Shown here in pieces: positions 18,075-26,678 of a stretch of 64,000 nt of DNA; the first letter of the stretch is position 1, and each line of letters starts with the position of its first letter. The DNA is from Staphylococcus saprophyticus subsp. saprophyticus ATCC 15305 = NCTC 7292 (lineage in GTDB: Bacteria > Bacillota > Bacilli > Staphylococcales > Staphylococcaceae), in assembly GCF_000010125.1 (NCBI RefSeq), contig NC_007350.1, forward strand, positions 868,001-932,000, in the 5' to 3' direction. The notes below the pieces were generated by a model, which saw only the letters and a list, made by a program, of their open reading frames with translations, did not search any database and was not told the DNA's origin. A program made the translations under genes and the position numbers.

Positions 18075-18192
18075 ATGTGGGTCAACCTCTCTTTTACTTT
18101 TTCAATGATACCTTTATATTATCTTGAAATAGCTTAAAATTAAAGCTTAGTGGCTATATTAAATTAAAATTTAAAAAATCTATACATTTATA

Positions 18193-18206
18193 CGAACACA
18201 CGTTCT
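18193..18206. promoter_or_regulatory. LexA (SOS) box upstream of a small toxin gene
   Basis: CGAACACACGTTCT fits the Gram-positive SOS box (CGAAC, four bases, GTTCG/T). A -10-like TAGAAT (18216-18221) follows, placing the box in the promoter of the 32-residue peptide. A nearly identical box occurs at 27812. Confidence 0.75.
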
Positions 18207-18274
18207 GTTTTGTGTTAGAATGTGGATAGGCCATCGAATTCCTACATGGTACTTTTTTCTGTGGGAGGTGTAAT

Positions 18275-18373
18275 ATGATCTCGTGGTGGCAAGAAATAAT
18301 TACAACTTTATTAACAGGTAGCTTACTTGTTGTTTTTCGTGTTTGGTTAGAAAATAAATGGAATGACAAATAG
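18275..18373 (+). CDS. Fst/PepA-like type I toxin (32 residues)
   Basis: A 32-residue peptide starting MISWWQEIITTLLTGSLL and ending WLENKWNDK. It has one hydrophobic helix, then an aromatic-Leu segment and a charged tail, the architecture of Fst/SprA1-type membrane toxins. A very strong GGGAGGTG site lies just upstream. A long hairpin follows the stop; read on the minus strand it ends in seven T, as expected for the terminator of a convergent antisense antitoxin RNA. Toxicity is inferred from the layout and peptide class, not proved. Confidence 0.7.
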   Translation: MISWWQEIITTLLTGSLLVVFRVWLENKWNDK

Positions 18374-18379
18374 GTGGCC

Positions 18380-18428
18380 TTACACAAAAAAACCCCAAGT
18401 CTGTTGGCCCAGACTTGGGGTTGTGTAA
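18380..18428 (-). terminator. Terminator of a likely antisense antitoxin RNA
   Basis: AACCCCAAGTCT pairs with AGACTTGGGGTT, with outer arms TTACACA/TGTGTAA. On the minus strand the stem is followed by TTTTTTT, so it should end an RNA coming from the right and overlapping the toxin mRNA 3' end. The antitoxin promoter would lie near 18450-18540 but I could not fix it. Confidence 0.65.
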
Positions 18429-18595
18429 TATAATCCGTGGATACATTTACAAGTTTATCATCCAGAACGAAATACTGCAATCAATTTATTTTACAGTTAA
18501 CATAACTTATGATTAAAAAAATATAAGTTCTCAATTATAGGTTTTTAGTAATTATTGGTAAAATTTGATACAATAACATTGTTTGAGGTGAAGAG

Positions 18596-18784
18596 ATGAA
18601 ACATTTAACAAAGATATTTGTAATTATTGCAATCGTCTTGTTCATCGTTGGTTATTATTTACAGGCAACAGGACAAGAAGATTCTGGAATTAAATTACTT
18701 ATTGCTGCAATTATGTTTATGATTTGTGCTTTTATTAATAGAAGCAATAATAGACGTAAGAAGAGAAATCAAAATCGAAAATAG
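18596..18784 (+). CDS. Small membrane protein, unknown function
   Basis: A 62-residue protein with two hydrophobic helices (about residues 6-24 and 34-48) and a very basic tail (RRKKRNQNRK). A GAGGTGAAGAG site precedes the ATG. I do not recognise a named family; similar short membrane proteins occur in staphylococci. It is transcribed alone and has its own terminator. Confidence 0.65.
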   Translation: MKHLTKIFVIIAIVLFIVGYYLQATGQEDSGIKLLIAAIMFMICAFINRSNNRRKKRNQNRK

Positions 18785-18796
18785 AGTCAATAAAAC

Positions 18797-18850
18797 TATA
18801 GTTAGTGTGGAGCTGAGTCGAATTTAGCAAAGCACTAGCTATATTTTTTT
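18797..18850 (+). terminator. Terminator after the 62-residue membrane protein
   Basis: ATAGTTAGTG pairs with CACTAGCTAT, then a seven-T run. Confidence 0.75.
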
Positions 18851-18950
18851 ATATTTTAAAACGCAAAATGACTAATGACGAATTGCATTATCAAGTAAAA
18901 TAATAAAGTGTATGTAATTATAAATTAACACTTTACAAACGTGTATATAT

Positions 18951-18971
18951 TGTATATATTGCGTATATACA
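18951..18971. promoter_or_regulatory. Putative PmtR operator
   Basis: TGTATATA-TTGCG-TATATACA is a perfect 8-base inverted repeat with a 5-base centre. It lies 20 bases before the pmtR start and probably over the promoter. A related GTGTATATAT precedes it. GntR/YtrA-type repressors bind such AT-rich palindromes, so autoregulation by PmtR is likely. Confidence 0.7.
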
Positions 18972-18990
18972 GTTGTAGGGGAGGACGTCC

Positions 18991-19371
18991 ATGAAAATAC
19001 TTTTAAAAAATAGTAGTGAACGACCTATTTATGAACAAATTAAGCAACAAATTAAAGAAAACATTTTAAAGGGCTATGTTGCACCAGGTGAGCATTTACC
19101 GTCTATGAGAGAATTAGCACATGATTTAAGTGTTAGCGTGATAACAACAAAGCGTGCATACGAAGATTTAGAAAAAGATGGCTTTGTTTATACTGTTAGA
19201 GGAAAAGGTACCTATGTTAAGGAACAAGATAATTCGATTTTAAAAGAAAAACAATTTATTGTTATTGAGTCATTAGCTAAATCAATGAGTAAAGAAGCTA
19301 AGACAATAGGCATGTCTTTATCTGAATTACAAGAAATCGTTGAGCTGATTTTTGAGGAGGACGAAGAATGA
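18991..19371 (+). CDS. pmtR: GntR/YtrA-family repressor PmtR
   Basis: A 126-residue GntR regulator of the short YtrA type. The winged helix (about residues 10-75) includes MRELAHDLSVSVITTKRAYE and VRGKGTYV. A short helical tail replaces an effector domain. It heads the four-gene ABC operon and overlaps pmtA by ATGA. In S. aureus PmtR represses pmtABCD until phenol-soluble modulins relieve it. The assignment rests on this operon structure. Confidence 0.9.
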   Translation: MKILLKNSSERPIYEQIKQQIKENILKGYVAPGEHLPSMRELAHDLSVSVITTKRAYEDLEKDGFVYTVRGKGTYVKEQDNSILKEKQFIVIESLAKSMSKEAKTIGMSLSELQEIVELIFEEDEE

Positions 19372-20254
19372 ACGCGATAGAATTGAATGCTGTCAATTAT
19401 CAGTATAAAGAATTCAAACTAAAGGACGTTTCTTTTCGAGTTCCTCAAGGATTTGTTACTGGATTTATTGGAGCTAATGGCGTTGGTAAAACGACAATCA
19501 TTAGATTAATTATGGATCTTATAGAACCAGATGAAGGTGAAATTCGCTTATTTGATAAAAGAATGGATCGTCATGCAGTTGAAATAAAAAATAAAATTGG
19601 TTTTATTTATTCAGAATTATATTTAAATGATAAGTGGAATGTTAAAAAAATTGAGTCTTATATTGCGCCTTTTTATAGTGAGTGGGATTATGAACGCTTT
19701 GATTTTTTTCTTGAAAAATTTAATTTACCTGTAAACAAGAAGATTAAAAGTTTTTCAACAGGTATGAAAATGAAACTATCCATAGCAATAGCATTTAGTC
19801 ATCATGCAGAGCTATTTATACTTGATGAACCAACCTCTGGTCTCGATCCAATTATTAGAAATGAAGTGTTAGATGTCATTCAAGAAGAATTAATTGATGA
19901 AAAAAATCCGTTTTTATTTCTACACATATCATTTCAGATTTGAAGAAAATTGCTGATTATCTGGTTTATATCAAGGATGGAGAAATCATTTTGAACCAAT
20001 TTTCAGATGATATTCTAAATCAATATCAAATTGTTAAAGGCGACCCAAATCAACTAGATAATGAATTGATTGATTTAACGCATTACATTGAATATAATCA
20101 TACGGGTTTTACAGCACTTACGACACATGCTAATGTGTTTAAAGAACTATTTGGTAGTGATGTGGCAATAACGAATCCAACCATCGAAGAACTAATGGTT
20201 TACCTCGAAAAAGGGCAACGAAAACATAAACAGTATAGTGATGGAATTATATAG
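19368..20254 (+). pseudogene. pmtA: PSM exporter ATPase PmtA, frameshifted at a run of seven A
   Basis: ABC ATPase split over two frames. Frame one (19368-19943) has Walker A GANGVGKTT, signature SFSTGMKMKL and Walker B LFILDEPTSG, then goes off into FLFLHISFQI and stops. Frame two resumes the normal sequence STHIISDLKKIADYLVYI (H-loop His included) to 20254. One extra A in the seven-A run at 19900-19906 would join them into about 295 residues, the expected length. So it is a one-base deletion, a sequencing error, or a slippage site (A AAA AAT). Partners pmtBCD are intact. The operon exports PSMs and delta-toxin in S. aureus. Confidence 0.85.
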
Positions 20255-20269
20255 TGGGGAGGCCATTCG

Positions 20270-20932
20270 ATGAAGAATTTACTAATTAGAAATATTAAAC
20301 TACGTAAATGGACTATCGTTATTTATGCCGTATTATTATTAATATCTCCATTACAATTAATAATCGAAAATCATTCATTGCTTACAAGAATACTTTATTC
20401 TTTAGTTGCTATGATTTTACTATTTGTTTCTGTCCTTGATTCAGGACATGTATTTCGACTGAATAGTAAGTTAGGCCACTCAAATGCGTATGATTTTTTT
20501 GGTAGTTTGCCAGTATCCAAAAAGGATATGCTTAATGCAAACTATGTAACCTTAATTTTATTTACACTGATTGGGGCTGGAATATTATCACTTTCCCATA
20601 TTCCTAATTCAAATTTTGCTGCTAGTGGCATTAGTATTGATGTTACTTTACCTTATTCATATATCGCAATTAATTTCTTTGCTATACCTATCGCATTTAA
20701 AAAATATTCCGAACAAAAATCTGAAAATATTTCTTATTTAATGTATTTGCTTGTGATGTTATTCATTATTCCAATTGTTGCAGTGCTTATAACATTAGCA
20801 GTATTACTCATATTCAAAATTAAGTTAACTGCACTTGATTATTTTGAGCCAGTTTTTAATTATGGCTTTTTAGGCTTAAGTATCATTTTTCTTATAGCTA
20901 ATTATTTTATACAGTATAAAAAAGTAAATTAA
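20270..20932 (+). CDS. pmtB: PSM exporter permease PmtB
   Basis: A 220-residue integral membrane protein with about six hydrophobic helices, starting MKNLLIRNIKLRKW (the basic cytoplasmic start usual for ABC-2-like permeases). It follows pmtA by 15 bases with a GGGGAGG site. In S. aureus PmtB and PmtD form the membrane channel with ATPases PmtA and PmtC. No defect visible. Identified mainly by position, size and topology. Confidence 0.85.
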   Translation: MKNLLIRNIKLRKWTIVIYAVLLLISPLQLIIENHSLLTRILYSLVAMILLFVSVLDSGHVFRLNSKLGHSNAYDFFGSLPVSKKDMLNANYVTLILFTLIGAGILSLSHIPNSNFAASGISIDVTLPYSYIAINFFAIPIAFKKYSEQKSENISYLMYLLVMLFIIPIVAVLITLAVLLIFKIKLTALDYFEPVFNYGFLGLSIIFLIANYFIQYKKVN

Positions 20933-20952
20933 CTTTAAAAGGAGGCGCATTT

Positions 20953-21825
20953 ATGCAATTAAAGAATATAACAAAAACATATGGAAATAATAATGTGCTT
21001 GACCATATTGATTTTGATTTTGGTCAAAGTCAGATTGTTGGTTTGATTGGTAAAAATGGTGTCGGAAAGACAACCTTAATGAAAGTCATGAATGGAAATA
21101 TTATCAATTATAAAGGAGACGTCAAATTAGGTAATAAGCAAAATGTTGGTTACTTAATTGAACATCCTAAATTGTATGATAATAAAACAGGTTTATTTAA
21201 TTTAAAACTTTTTGCTAATGTCCTTGGTAATGGTTTTGATAAAAAATATGCAGATCAAATTATCGATGCATTTGGTATGAGACCCTATGTTAAAAAGAAA
21301 GTTAAAAAATACTCTATGGGTATGAAACAAAAATTGGCCATAGCAGTTTCATTAATGAATAAACCAAAGTATTTAATTTTAGATGAACCAACAAATGGTA
21401 TGGATCCGGATGGTTCAATTGATGTGCTTAAAACAATACAATCGCTTGTTAAAGACTTAGATATGAAAATTTTAATTTCTAGTCATAAACTTGAAGATAT
21501 TGAATTGATTTGTGATAGAGCCGTATTTTTACGTGATGGTAAGTTCGTGCAAGATGTAAATATGAAAGAGGGCACAGCATCTGATTCTACAGTCATTATA
21601 TTTGAAAATGAGGATTTTGAAGCTGGATTAGCCTTCTTAAAAGAGCAATATAATGTAGTACAAACGCAAGAAGCTAGTGGCGAAGTGATTATCAATGCAC
21701 AACGCAGCTATAAAAAAGTACTAAAAGGTTTAGCAAGTGAATCTGTTTTCCCTAAATTTATTGAGACTCGTAAGAGTTCGTTACGTGATACTTACTTCAA
21801 TATTAATCAGAAAGGTGGCCAATAA
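20953..21825 (+). CDS. pmtC: PSM exporter ATPase PmtC
   Basis: A 290-residue ABC ATPase. Walker A is GKNGVGKTT (about residues 33-41), the signature is YSMGMKQKL (about residue 120), Walker B is YLILDEPTNG (about residue 140), and the H-loop is ISSHKLED. The C-terminal 80 residues form an accessory domain. The ribosome site is AGGAGG. Its stop overlaps the pmtD start (TAATG). Intact, in contrast with pmtA. Confidence 0.92.
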   Translation: MQLKNITKTYGNNNVLDHIDFDFGQSQIVGLIGKNGVGKTTLMKVMNGNIINYKGDVKLGNKQNVGYLIEHPKLYDNKTGLFNLKLFANVLGNGFDKKYADQIIDAFGMRPYVKKKVKKYSMGMKQKLAIAVSLMNKPKYLILDEPTNGMDPDGSIDVLKTIQSLVKDLDMKILISSHKLEDIELICDRAVFLRDGKFVQDVNMKEGTASDSTVIIFENEDFEAGLAFLKEQYNVVQTQEASGEVIINAQRSYKKVLKGLASESVFPKFIETRKSSLRDTYFNINQKGGQ

Positions 21826-22553
21826 TGAATAGTTTACAACTCGTAAAATATGATATGTATAGTATTTTTAAAAGTCCATTAACTTACTTAGCATTACTTT
21901 TAACAATTTTACCATTGATTGGTTTTACAATATTATTTGTTCAACAATCAGATGAAATGAATGGTAATACATTACTCTCTATCGGTAGTTGGTTCTTTTC
22001 AATTATGGGCTTACTATTTGTAATAAAAACAATTACGCGTGATATTTCACAAGGTACAATTCAGCTTTATATGAATAAAACATCAAGCCGTATTGGTTAT
22101 GTAATAGCTAAAGTAATTTCTATCATACTTATTGCGATACTGATTACAGCAGTTCTTGTGGGATTTGTACTTATTGTGCAAGGTGTAGTTGATGGGAAGA
22201 ACATTACTACTAGTAAAGCTTTTGAATTACTATGGTTCTTCTTAATGTTCCATTTATTCTTTGGTTTATTACTTTATTTATTTTCACTTATTGTGCCTAA
22301 GACAGCACTTATTTTTACACTAGGCATATTTTTAGTATTAATTGTTCCTTTCGCAGAACCATTTTTACCAATGATTCCTAAAATTGGTGATAATATTCAA
22401 GATTCATTAAAGTATATACCTTTTAGTTATTTAACTTCAAAAACAACTTCTGGGGACTATACATTCACAAATTGGCAATGGTTTATTACTTCAGCTTCAA
22501 TTGTAATTTTATTTATTGTAAATATTTTCTATGTTTCTAAGAAAGATATTTAA
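21825..22553 (+). CDS. pmtD: PSM exporter permease PmtD
   Basis: A 242-residue ABC-2-like permease with about six hydrophobic segments and a cytoplasmic start MNSLQLVKYDMYSIFKSP. It overlaps the pmtC stop by one base, so the pair is coupled. It is the last gene of the pmt operon. Size and place match S. aureus PmtD. Strong hairpin downstream. Confidence 0.9.
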   Translation: MNSLQLVKYDMYSIFKSPLTYLALLLTILPLIGFTILFVQQSDEMNGNTLLSIGSWFFSIMGLLFVIKTITRDISQGTIQLYMNKTSSRIGYVIAKVISIILIAILITAVLVGFVLIVQGVVDGKNITTSKAFELLWFFLMFHLFFGLLLYLFSLIVPKTALIFTLGIFLVLIVPFAEPFLPMIPKIGDNIQDSLKYIPFSYLTSKTTSGDYTFTNWQWFITSASIVILFIVNIFYVSKKDI

Positions 22554-22582
22554 AATAATAACCGATAAGTAAGTCAATATAT

Positions 22583-22633
22583 AAAAGACGTATGAATTTG
22601 CGGTTAGTCTCAGCATCATTCATACGTCTTTTT
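22583..22633. terminator. Convergent terminator (pmtD / thioredoxin-like)
   Basis: AAAGACGTATGAAT pairs with ATTCATACGTCTTT, flanked by A and T runs on both sides. Confidence 0.85.
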
Positions 22634-22634
22634 A

Positions 22635-23195
22635 CTATTTAATGATTAATTTATCTAAAATGGAGTCATATACATATTTCCAAAGTTGAGAATCTGTTTT
22701 ATAACGATTCGTCATAATTTTATGTGCTTCTGCAGACTTATCTTCAAAGGTAGGATCATCTTTTGAAGGGACATCTGAACGTGTATCTTCAACAAAATGT
22801 TGAACTTGTCTAGCACGGGGACCCCAAACCGTTTCTTGTTCAAAATTATCATTAAGGAATACAAAAATAGGTATTGAACGTGCAGTACCATTTGTTAAAT
22901 ACTGATCAATTAAATCAGTGTTCTCATCACGATGGAAAACGCGAACTTCTAAATTTAAAGCTTCACTAATATGTTTTAAGATAGGTATATTCATCATGGC
23001 ATCGCCACACCAATCTTCCGTGATAACTAACACTTTTGAATAATTTAATGATTTAATTTTTTCAATACGATCATCATTTAATGGTAAAGAGAAAGAATTG
23101 TAAATAGATAAGACATTCTCTTTGTTTTCAGTCATGACCTCGATATATTGATCAAGTGGTTGACTGTTTTTGAAATATGTTTCTAAACTTGTCAT
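22635..23195 (-). CDS. Thioredoxin-fold family protein
   Basis: A 186-residue thioredoxin-like protein. The active-site region reads ITEDWCGDAMM (about residues 58-68), with one Cys in place of the usual CxxC pair; the cis-Pro segment is TARSIPIFVFL. It may act as a thiol-binding protein instead of a dithiol reductase. The ribosome site is AAGGGGGAA before the ATG. Function unknown. Confidence 0.8.
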   Translation of the reverse strand: MTSLETYFKNSQPLDQYIEVMTENKENVLSIYNSFSLPLNDDRIEKIKSLNYSKVLVITEDWCGDAMMNIPILKHISEALNLEVRVFHRDENTDLIDQYLTNGTARSIPIFVFLNDNFEQETVWGPRARQVQHFVEDTRSDVPSKDDPTFEDKSAEAHKIMTNRYKTDSQLWKYVYDSILDKLIIK

Positions 23196-23355
23196 AATAT
23201 TTCCCCCTTTAGCTTATTAGATATTATTATATCAATTATTTTATATGAAAGAAATTTTAAATACTTTGAAAAGTTATGCATTTTACGACATTCTTTTAAG
23301 ATGAAAGAGACTATTGTGTATGCTATATTGATTAAGTAAATGGAGTTGAAGGAAA

Positions 23356-23847
23356 GTGAATTTTCATAAAATAAATAAATGGCTAGTATGGAGTGTTTTT
23401 ATGTTAATGGGAATAGCTACATTATTCATTGTAAGTTACATAAAAAATGAACATACTACAGATTTATCTCGTATTACCATTGATGACATGCAATTAAATG
23501 CAAAAATAGACAAAGATAAATTTATAGAAGATGACGAAATTCTTTTAAAAAAACACAATTTATACACTAAACATAATCAACCTAATTTAGTATTTAAAGT
23601 GAATAAAGGTAATTCAAAAATAAAGGGTATGACATTAATTAAAAACACTGATGTTAATACAAACTTTGGTGGGAAAATTGAAGGGAATATTCAAGATGTT
23701 GTACATCATTTAGGAAGTAGCTATAAACAAAAGAAATTACGCGATGCCTATCGTTTAATGATATATTATGATAAAGATAATCATATAAAGTTATCTATTA
23801 TATACAAACATGATAAAATAAAAAAGATTGAAGTTTACTCAAAATAA
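23356..23847 (+). CDS. Membrane-anchored exported protein, unknown
   Basis: A 163-residue protein with a single N-terminal hydrophobic helix (about residues 9-29) and a Lys/Asp-rich extracytoplasmic domain with GGKIEGNIQDVVHHLG near residue 105. The start is GTG with GAAGGAAA just before it. I do not recognise the family. No lipobox, so it is probably a type II membrane protein. A hairpin terminator follows. Confidence 0.6.
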   Translation: MNFHKINKWLVWSVFMLMGIATLFIVSYIKNEHTTDLSRITIDDMQLNAKIDKDKFIEDDEILLKKHNLYTKHNQPNLVFKVNKGNSKIKGMTLIKNTDVNTNFGGKIEGNIQDVVHHLGSSYKQKKLRDAYRLMIYYDKDNHIKLSIIYKHDKIKKIEVYSK

Positions 23848-23849
23848 TA

Positions 23850-23897
23850 ATTAAAGAATGGTGATTTTATTGGATAATTACCATTCTTTAATTTTAC
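23850..23897 (+). terminator. Terminator after the 163-residue exported protein
   Basis: TTAAAGAATGGTGATTTT pairs with the following ATAATTACCATTCTTTAA, then TTTTAC. Confidence 0.75.
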
Positions 23898-23942
23898 ATA
23901 ATTTAAGAAATAGACTTTAGAATTTGAATGGTGGTAGATATT

Positions 23943-24503
23943 TTGGATAAAATCACTTTTTTAAATGAACTTGAACAAGAGCTCGATAATTTACCTAGGG
24001 CTGAGCGAGATAAAGTGATGTATGAATATGAACAATATTTTTTTGAGCAAGAAAGTGAAGGTAAAAATGAATATCAAATTATTGGGGCTTTAGAACCACC
24101 TAAAAAAATAGGTAAAGAAATAAATGCTAGAAGTGCAATTGTATCTGCTGAATACCGGACCAATGCTAGGACAATTTTAAGAGCAATCATGGCTTCGTTA
24201 GGTATGGGCATTTTATCCTTAGTGATTATACTGATTCCAATGATATTTGTCGGTGGATTTATGTTGATATTGTTATGTGCTGCAATGGTTTTAGTTATAA
24301 GTCCGTTACTCTTAATCATACATGGATTACTGAACAGTATGTTTAGTTTGGCTATTAGTAATTATTTATTTGCATTTGCATTTAGTGGTTTAGGTATTGT
24401 CTTATTTGTAATTATTGCGAAGTTGGCTGAACTGGTGTATCGATTAATATTAAAATATTTACGCTGGAATATTAGAACGATTAAAGGAAGTGCAGAAGAA
24501 TGA
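23943..24503 (+). CDS. DUF1700-family membrane protein
   Basis: A 186-residue DUF1700/HAAS-type protein. The N-terminal helical signalling domain has LNELEQELDNLPRAERDKVMYEYEQYF and is followed by three to four membrane helices. I put the start at TTG 23943 (DKITFLNELE follows, as in other staphylococcal versions, with GGTGG upstream); an in-frame ATG at 23928 is possible. It overlaps the next gene, a DUF4097 protein, by ATGA. Such pairs occur in cell-envelope stress operons of Firmicutes, but the regulator is not seen here. Confidence 0.8.
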   Translation: MDKITFLNELEQELDNLPRAERDKVMYEYEQYFFEQESEGKNEYQIIGALEPPKKIGKEINARSAIVSAEYRTNARTILRAIMASLGMGILSLVIILIPMIFVGGFMLILLCAAMVLVISPLLLIIHGLLNSMFSLAISNYLFAFAFSGLGIVLFVIIAKLAELVYRLILKYLRWNIRTIKGSAEE

Positions 24504-25351
24504 AGAAATTATTTTTGAGTGGTTTGAGTTTGTTCATTGTCTGTTTTCTTCTAGGATGTATAACGTGGTTTGGCTTTGAAAAACAAAATAATAAAATTAA
24601 TACCATAGATAAAAACATTACTGATAAATCGATCGACTCTTTAAATATAAAAGGGATATCAACTAAAGTTAATATCACAAAAGGTGACAAATTTACAGTG
24701 CGTTACAAGGGGCAAAATAAGGTAGATATCAATCAAGAAGGTAATGAGTTAAGTGTTCATGAAACCAATGAAAAAGTAGATAAGTACGGTTTGAATTTTA
24801 ATCCCTTTAGGCAGATACATGCTGAAATTAATATCACAATGCCAAGTGAAAAAATGGATGATTTGTATGTTTCTAATAGAGTTAATAAAGTGAATATACA
24901 GAACTTAGATATCGAAAGTGCTAATTTATCAATGCCTGAAACTGGTGCAGCACGTGTTTTCATTAAGAATTCATCAATTAAAAAATTAATATACAGAGGT
25001 ATAAAATCCACAGTTCACTTTAATAGCAGTGAGATCTTGAACGCAGATATAAAAACTAAAAATGCCAGTATTATCGGAAAGCAATCTCTAATTAAAGATT
25101 CGGTACTATCTGCGAAACAGGGTAATATCAATTTAAGTGATATGGATATTGACTCTGCTTTTAAAGCGTCAACACAACATGGGGATATAAAGATGTCGTA
25201 CAATCAAGCACCGGATAATACTTTGCTGAAATTAAACCCAGAAAAAGGGAAAGCCAACGTTAATAACAAAACTTTTGCAAATGATAGAGTAGGCGCTGGT
25301 AATCATGTATTGGAATTCTATACATTAAATGGGGATATTTATATAAATTAA
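24500..25351 (+). CDS. DUF4097-family (LiaG-like) envelope protein
   Basis: A 283-residue extracytoplasmic protein. A hydrophobic N terminus with FLLGC could be a lipobox or just a membrane anchor. The rest is a DUF4097 right-handed beta-solenoid-like domain with repeated short strands (for example NINLSDMDIDSAFKASTQHG and GNHVLEFYTLNGDIYIN). Coupled to the DUF1700 gene. Role unknown; related proteins belong to antibiotic or envelope stress responses. Confidence 0.8.
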   Translation: MKKLFLSGLSLFIVCFLLGCITWFGFEKQNNKINTIDKNITDKSIDSLNIKGISTKVNITKGDKFTVRYKGQNKVDINQEGNELSVHETNEKVDKYGLNFNPFRQIHAEINITMPSEKMDDLYVSNRVNKVNIQNLDIESANLSMPETGAARVFIKNSSIKKLIYRGIKSTVHFNSSEILNADIKTKNASIIGKQSLIKDSVLSAKQGNINLSDMDIDSAFKASTQHGDIKMSYNQAPDNTLLKLNPEKGKANVNNKTFANDRVGAGNHVLEFYTLNGDIYIN

Positions 25352-25355
25352 ATGA

Positions 25356-25409
25356 GCGAGTGGGATAGAAATCAAAGTATGCAAGATTTCTTAATCCCAC
25401 TCTTTTTTT
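25356..25409. terminator. Convergent terminator, GAGTGGGA type
   Basis: GAGTGGGATAGAAATC pairs with GATTTCTTAATCCCACTC, then seven T. This GAGTGGGA hairpin type recurs as a terminator in staphylococci. Confidence 0.85.
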
Positions 25410-25419
25410 CCTTTTGATA

Positions 25420-26460
25420 TTAATATGTTGCAAAGGTTAATTCGGTATCAATTTGACCTGTGAGTTCGTTTATGTTCAAAGATTCACCATTCAACCATTG
25501 TTGAAAGTCAATTTCCACAGGTGCCTTATTCTCACCTAAAGTAATATGAGCGGTTAGCGATTGAGGTTCATACATACTTGTGTGTATCGTGCCAGACCAA
25601 CTTTTAAATAATTTACTGTAAATTTCAAATTCAGGGTTATTAAAAAGTTTGAAAGCATCCATTTTCCCTAATTGAGCAGGTGTTTGTTTAATTAACCTAT
25701 CTAAACGCTCTGTTGATTCTTTTGTATAATTTCTATTTTCATGCGTTAATAATTTAAAGTGATTTGTACAAGTATGATCATAACGCACATCGATGGAACG
25801 TGGTGTAACTTCAATGATTGCGTGGTTTAAATATTTATCCATAACAATGTAGCTAAATGAACTTCTATGAGGTATTTCTTTTAATAATTTAATAGCTTCA
25901 GGAACATCTTTACAGTACTGTAATACAAGTCTGCCAATCATGTAGCATACAAAGCCGTCACCGGGATGTTTACGATGCATAAAATTATACCCCATTGCTA
26001 ATCCAGCCTCATTCATGCCATCCATTCTACCCGTGACACGAGATGTTGGCCCAATTTGAGCTAAACCACCATCATTGGGTTGAAACAATAAATAGCGACC
26101 ATCATATGTGGCAGGGTGATAATCATAATTACGTACCATATAATCGTTACCTAAATAGACAGTGCAACCGCTATTTTTCAAAGGTGTAAAGCGGTAATGG
26201 GCAAAATTTAAAATCATTTGACGTGTAGGTAAATTAAGCACTTCCTGCATACCTCTGATTTCTTCCCAGATTTGAGGTGCGTAGGTTTGAAAAATATCAT
26301 AAGTCTCTTTGATGTGAATATCAAAGCGTGGCATACGTTTTTTCCATTCTTGTTCTCTATTTTTTAATAGTGGTGTATGTTGCATCCATTGTGCAGTTTG
26401 TACACCTAGGTCGAAATGTGAACCACGATGCGTTAAAATATCTGATTTTACTTTTTGCAT
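25420..26460 (-). CDS. C45-family autoproteolytic hydrolase/acyltransferase
   Basis: A 346-residue N-terminal-nucleophile hydrolase of the C45 (acyl-CoA:6-APA acyltransferase-like) group. The probable nucleophile Cys is in KNSGCTVYLGNDYMVRNYDY, near residue 119, which would be exposed by self-cleavage. Other conserved Asn/Asp/Tyr residues are RNYDYHP and MGYNFMHR. The substrate is unknown. The ribosome site is AGGAGATTT. Family assignment is fairly sure. Confidence 0.8.
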   Translation of the reverse strand: MQKVKSDILTHRGSHFDLGVQTAQWMQHTPLLKNREQEWKKRMPRFDIHIKETYDIFQTYAPQIWEEIRGMQEVLNLPTRQMILNFAHYRFTPLKNSGCTVYLGNDYMVRNYDYHPATYDGRYLLFQPNDGGLAQIGPTSRVTGRMDGMNEAGLAMGYNFMHRKHPGDGFVCYMIGRLVLQYCKDVPEAIKLLKEIPHRSSFSYIVMDKYLNHAIIEVTPRSIDVRYDHTCTNHFKLLTHENRNYTKESTERLDRLIKQTPAQLGKMDAFKLFNNPEFEIYSKLFKSWSGTIHTSMYEPQSLTAHITLGENKAPVEIDFQQWLNGESLNINELTGQIDTELTFATY

Positions 26461-26611
26461 TTCAAAATCTCCTATGTTTAAAGTGTAGTCTTACAAAATT
26501 GTAACTTTAATGTAACGTAGTGTTAATTGCATTACAGGGTACTAGACCTTATCATTAAGAATAACAACGACGACTGATTAAGGAATTATACTTTTAATGA
26601 GGTGATTGTTA

Positions 26612-26665
26612 ATGGCTAACTATTATGATGCTATTAAAGATGCAGTATCCACTTGGTGGAGATAA
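26612..26665 (+). CDS. 17-residue peptide, unknown
   Basis: MANYYDAIKDAVSTWWR follows a good AGGTGA ribosome site 7 bases upstream and is closed by a strong terminator 14 bases after the stop, so it forms a compact one-gene transcript. It is amphipathic and aromatic-rich (Tyr-Tyr, Trp-Trp), with two Asp, one Lys and one Arg. I do not recognise it. It could be a small secreted or membrane-active peptide or a leader peptide. Confidence 0.45.
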   Translation: MANYYDAIKDAVSTWWR

Positions 26666-26678
26666 ATCAAATTACGAT

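Noticed and set aside
18154..18480. 108-codon minus-strand frame over the 18.3-kb toxin
   Set aside because: It covers the toxin, its terminator hairpin and the LexA-box region on the reverse strand, with no ribosome site.
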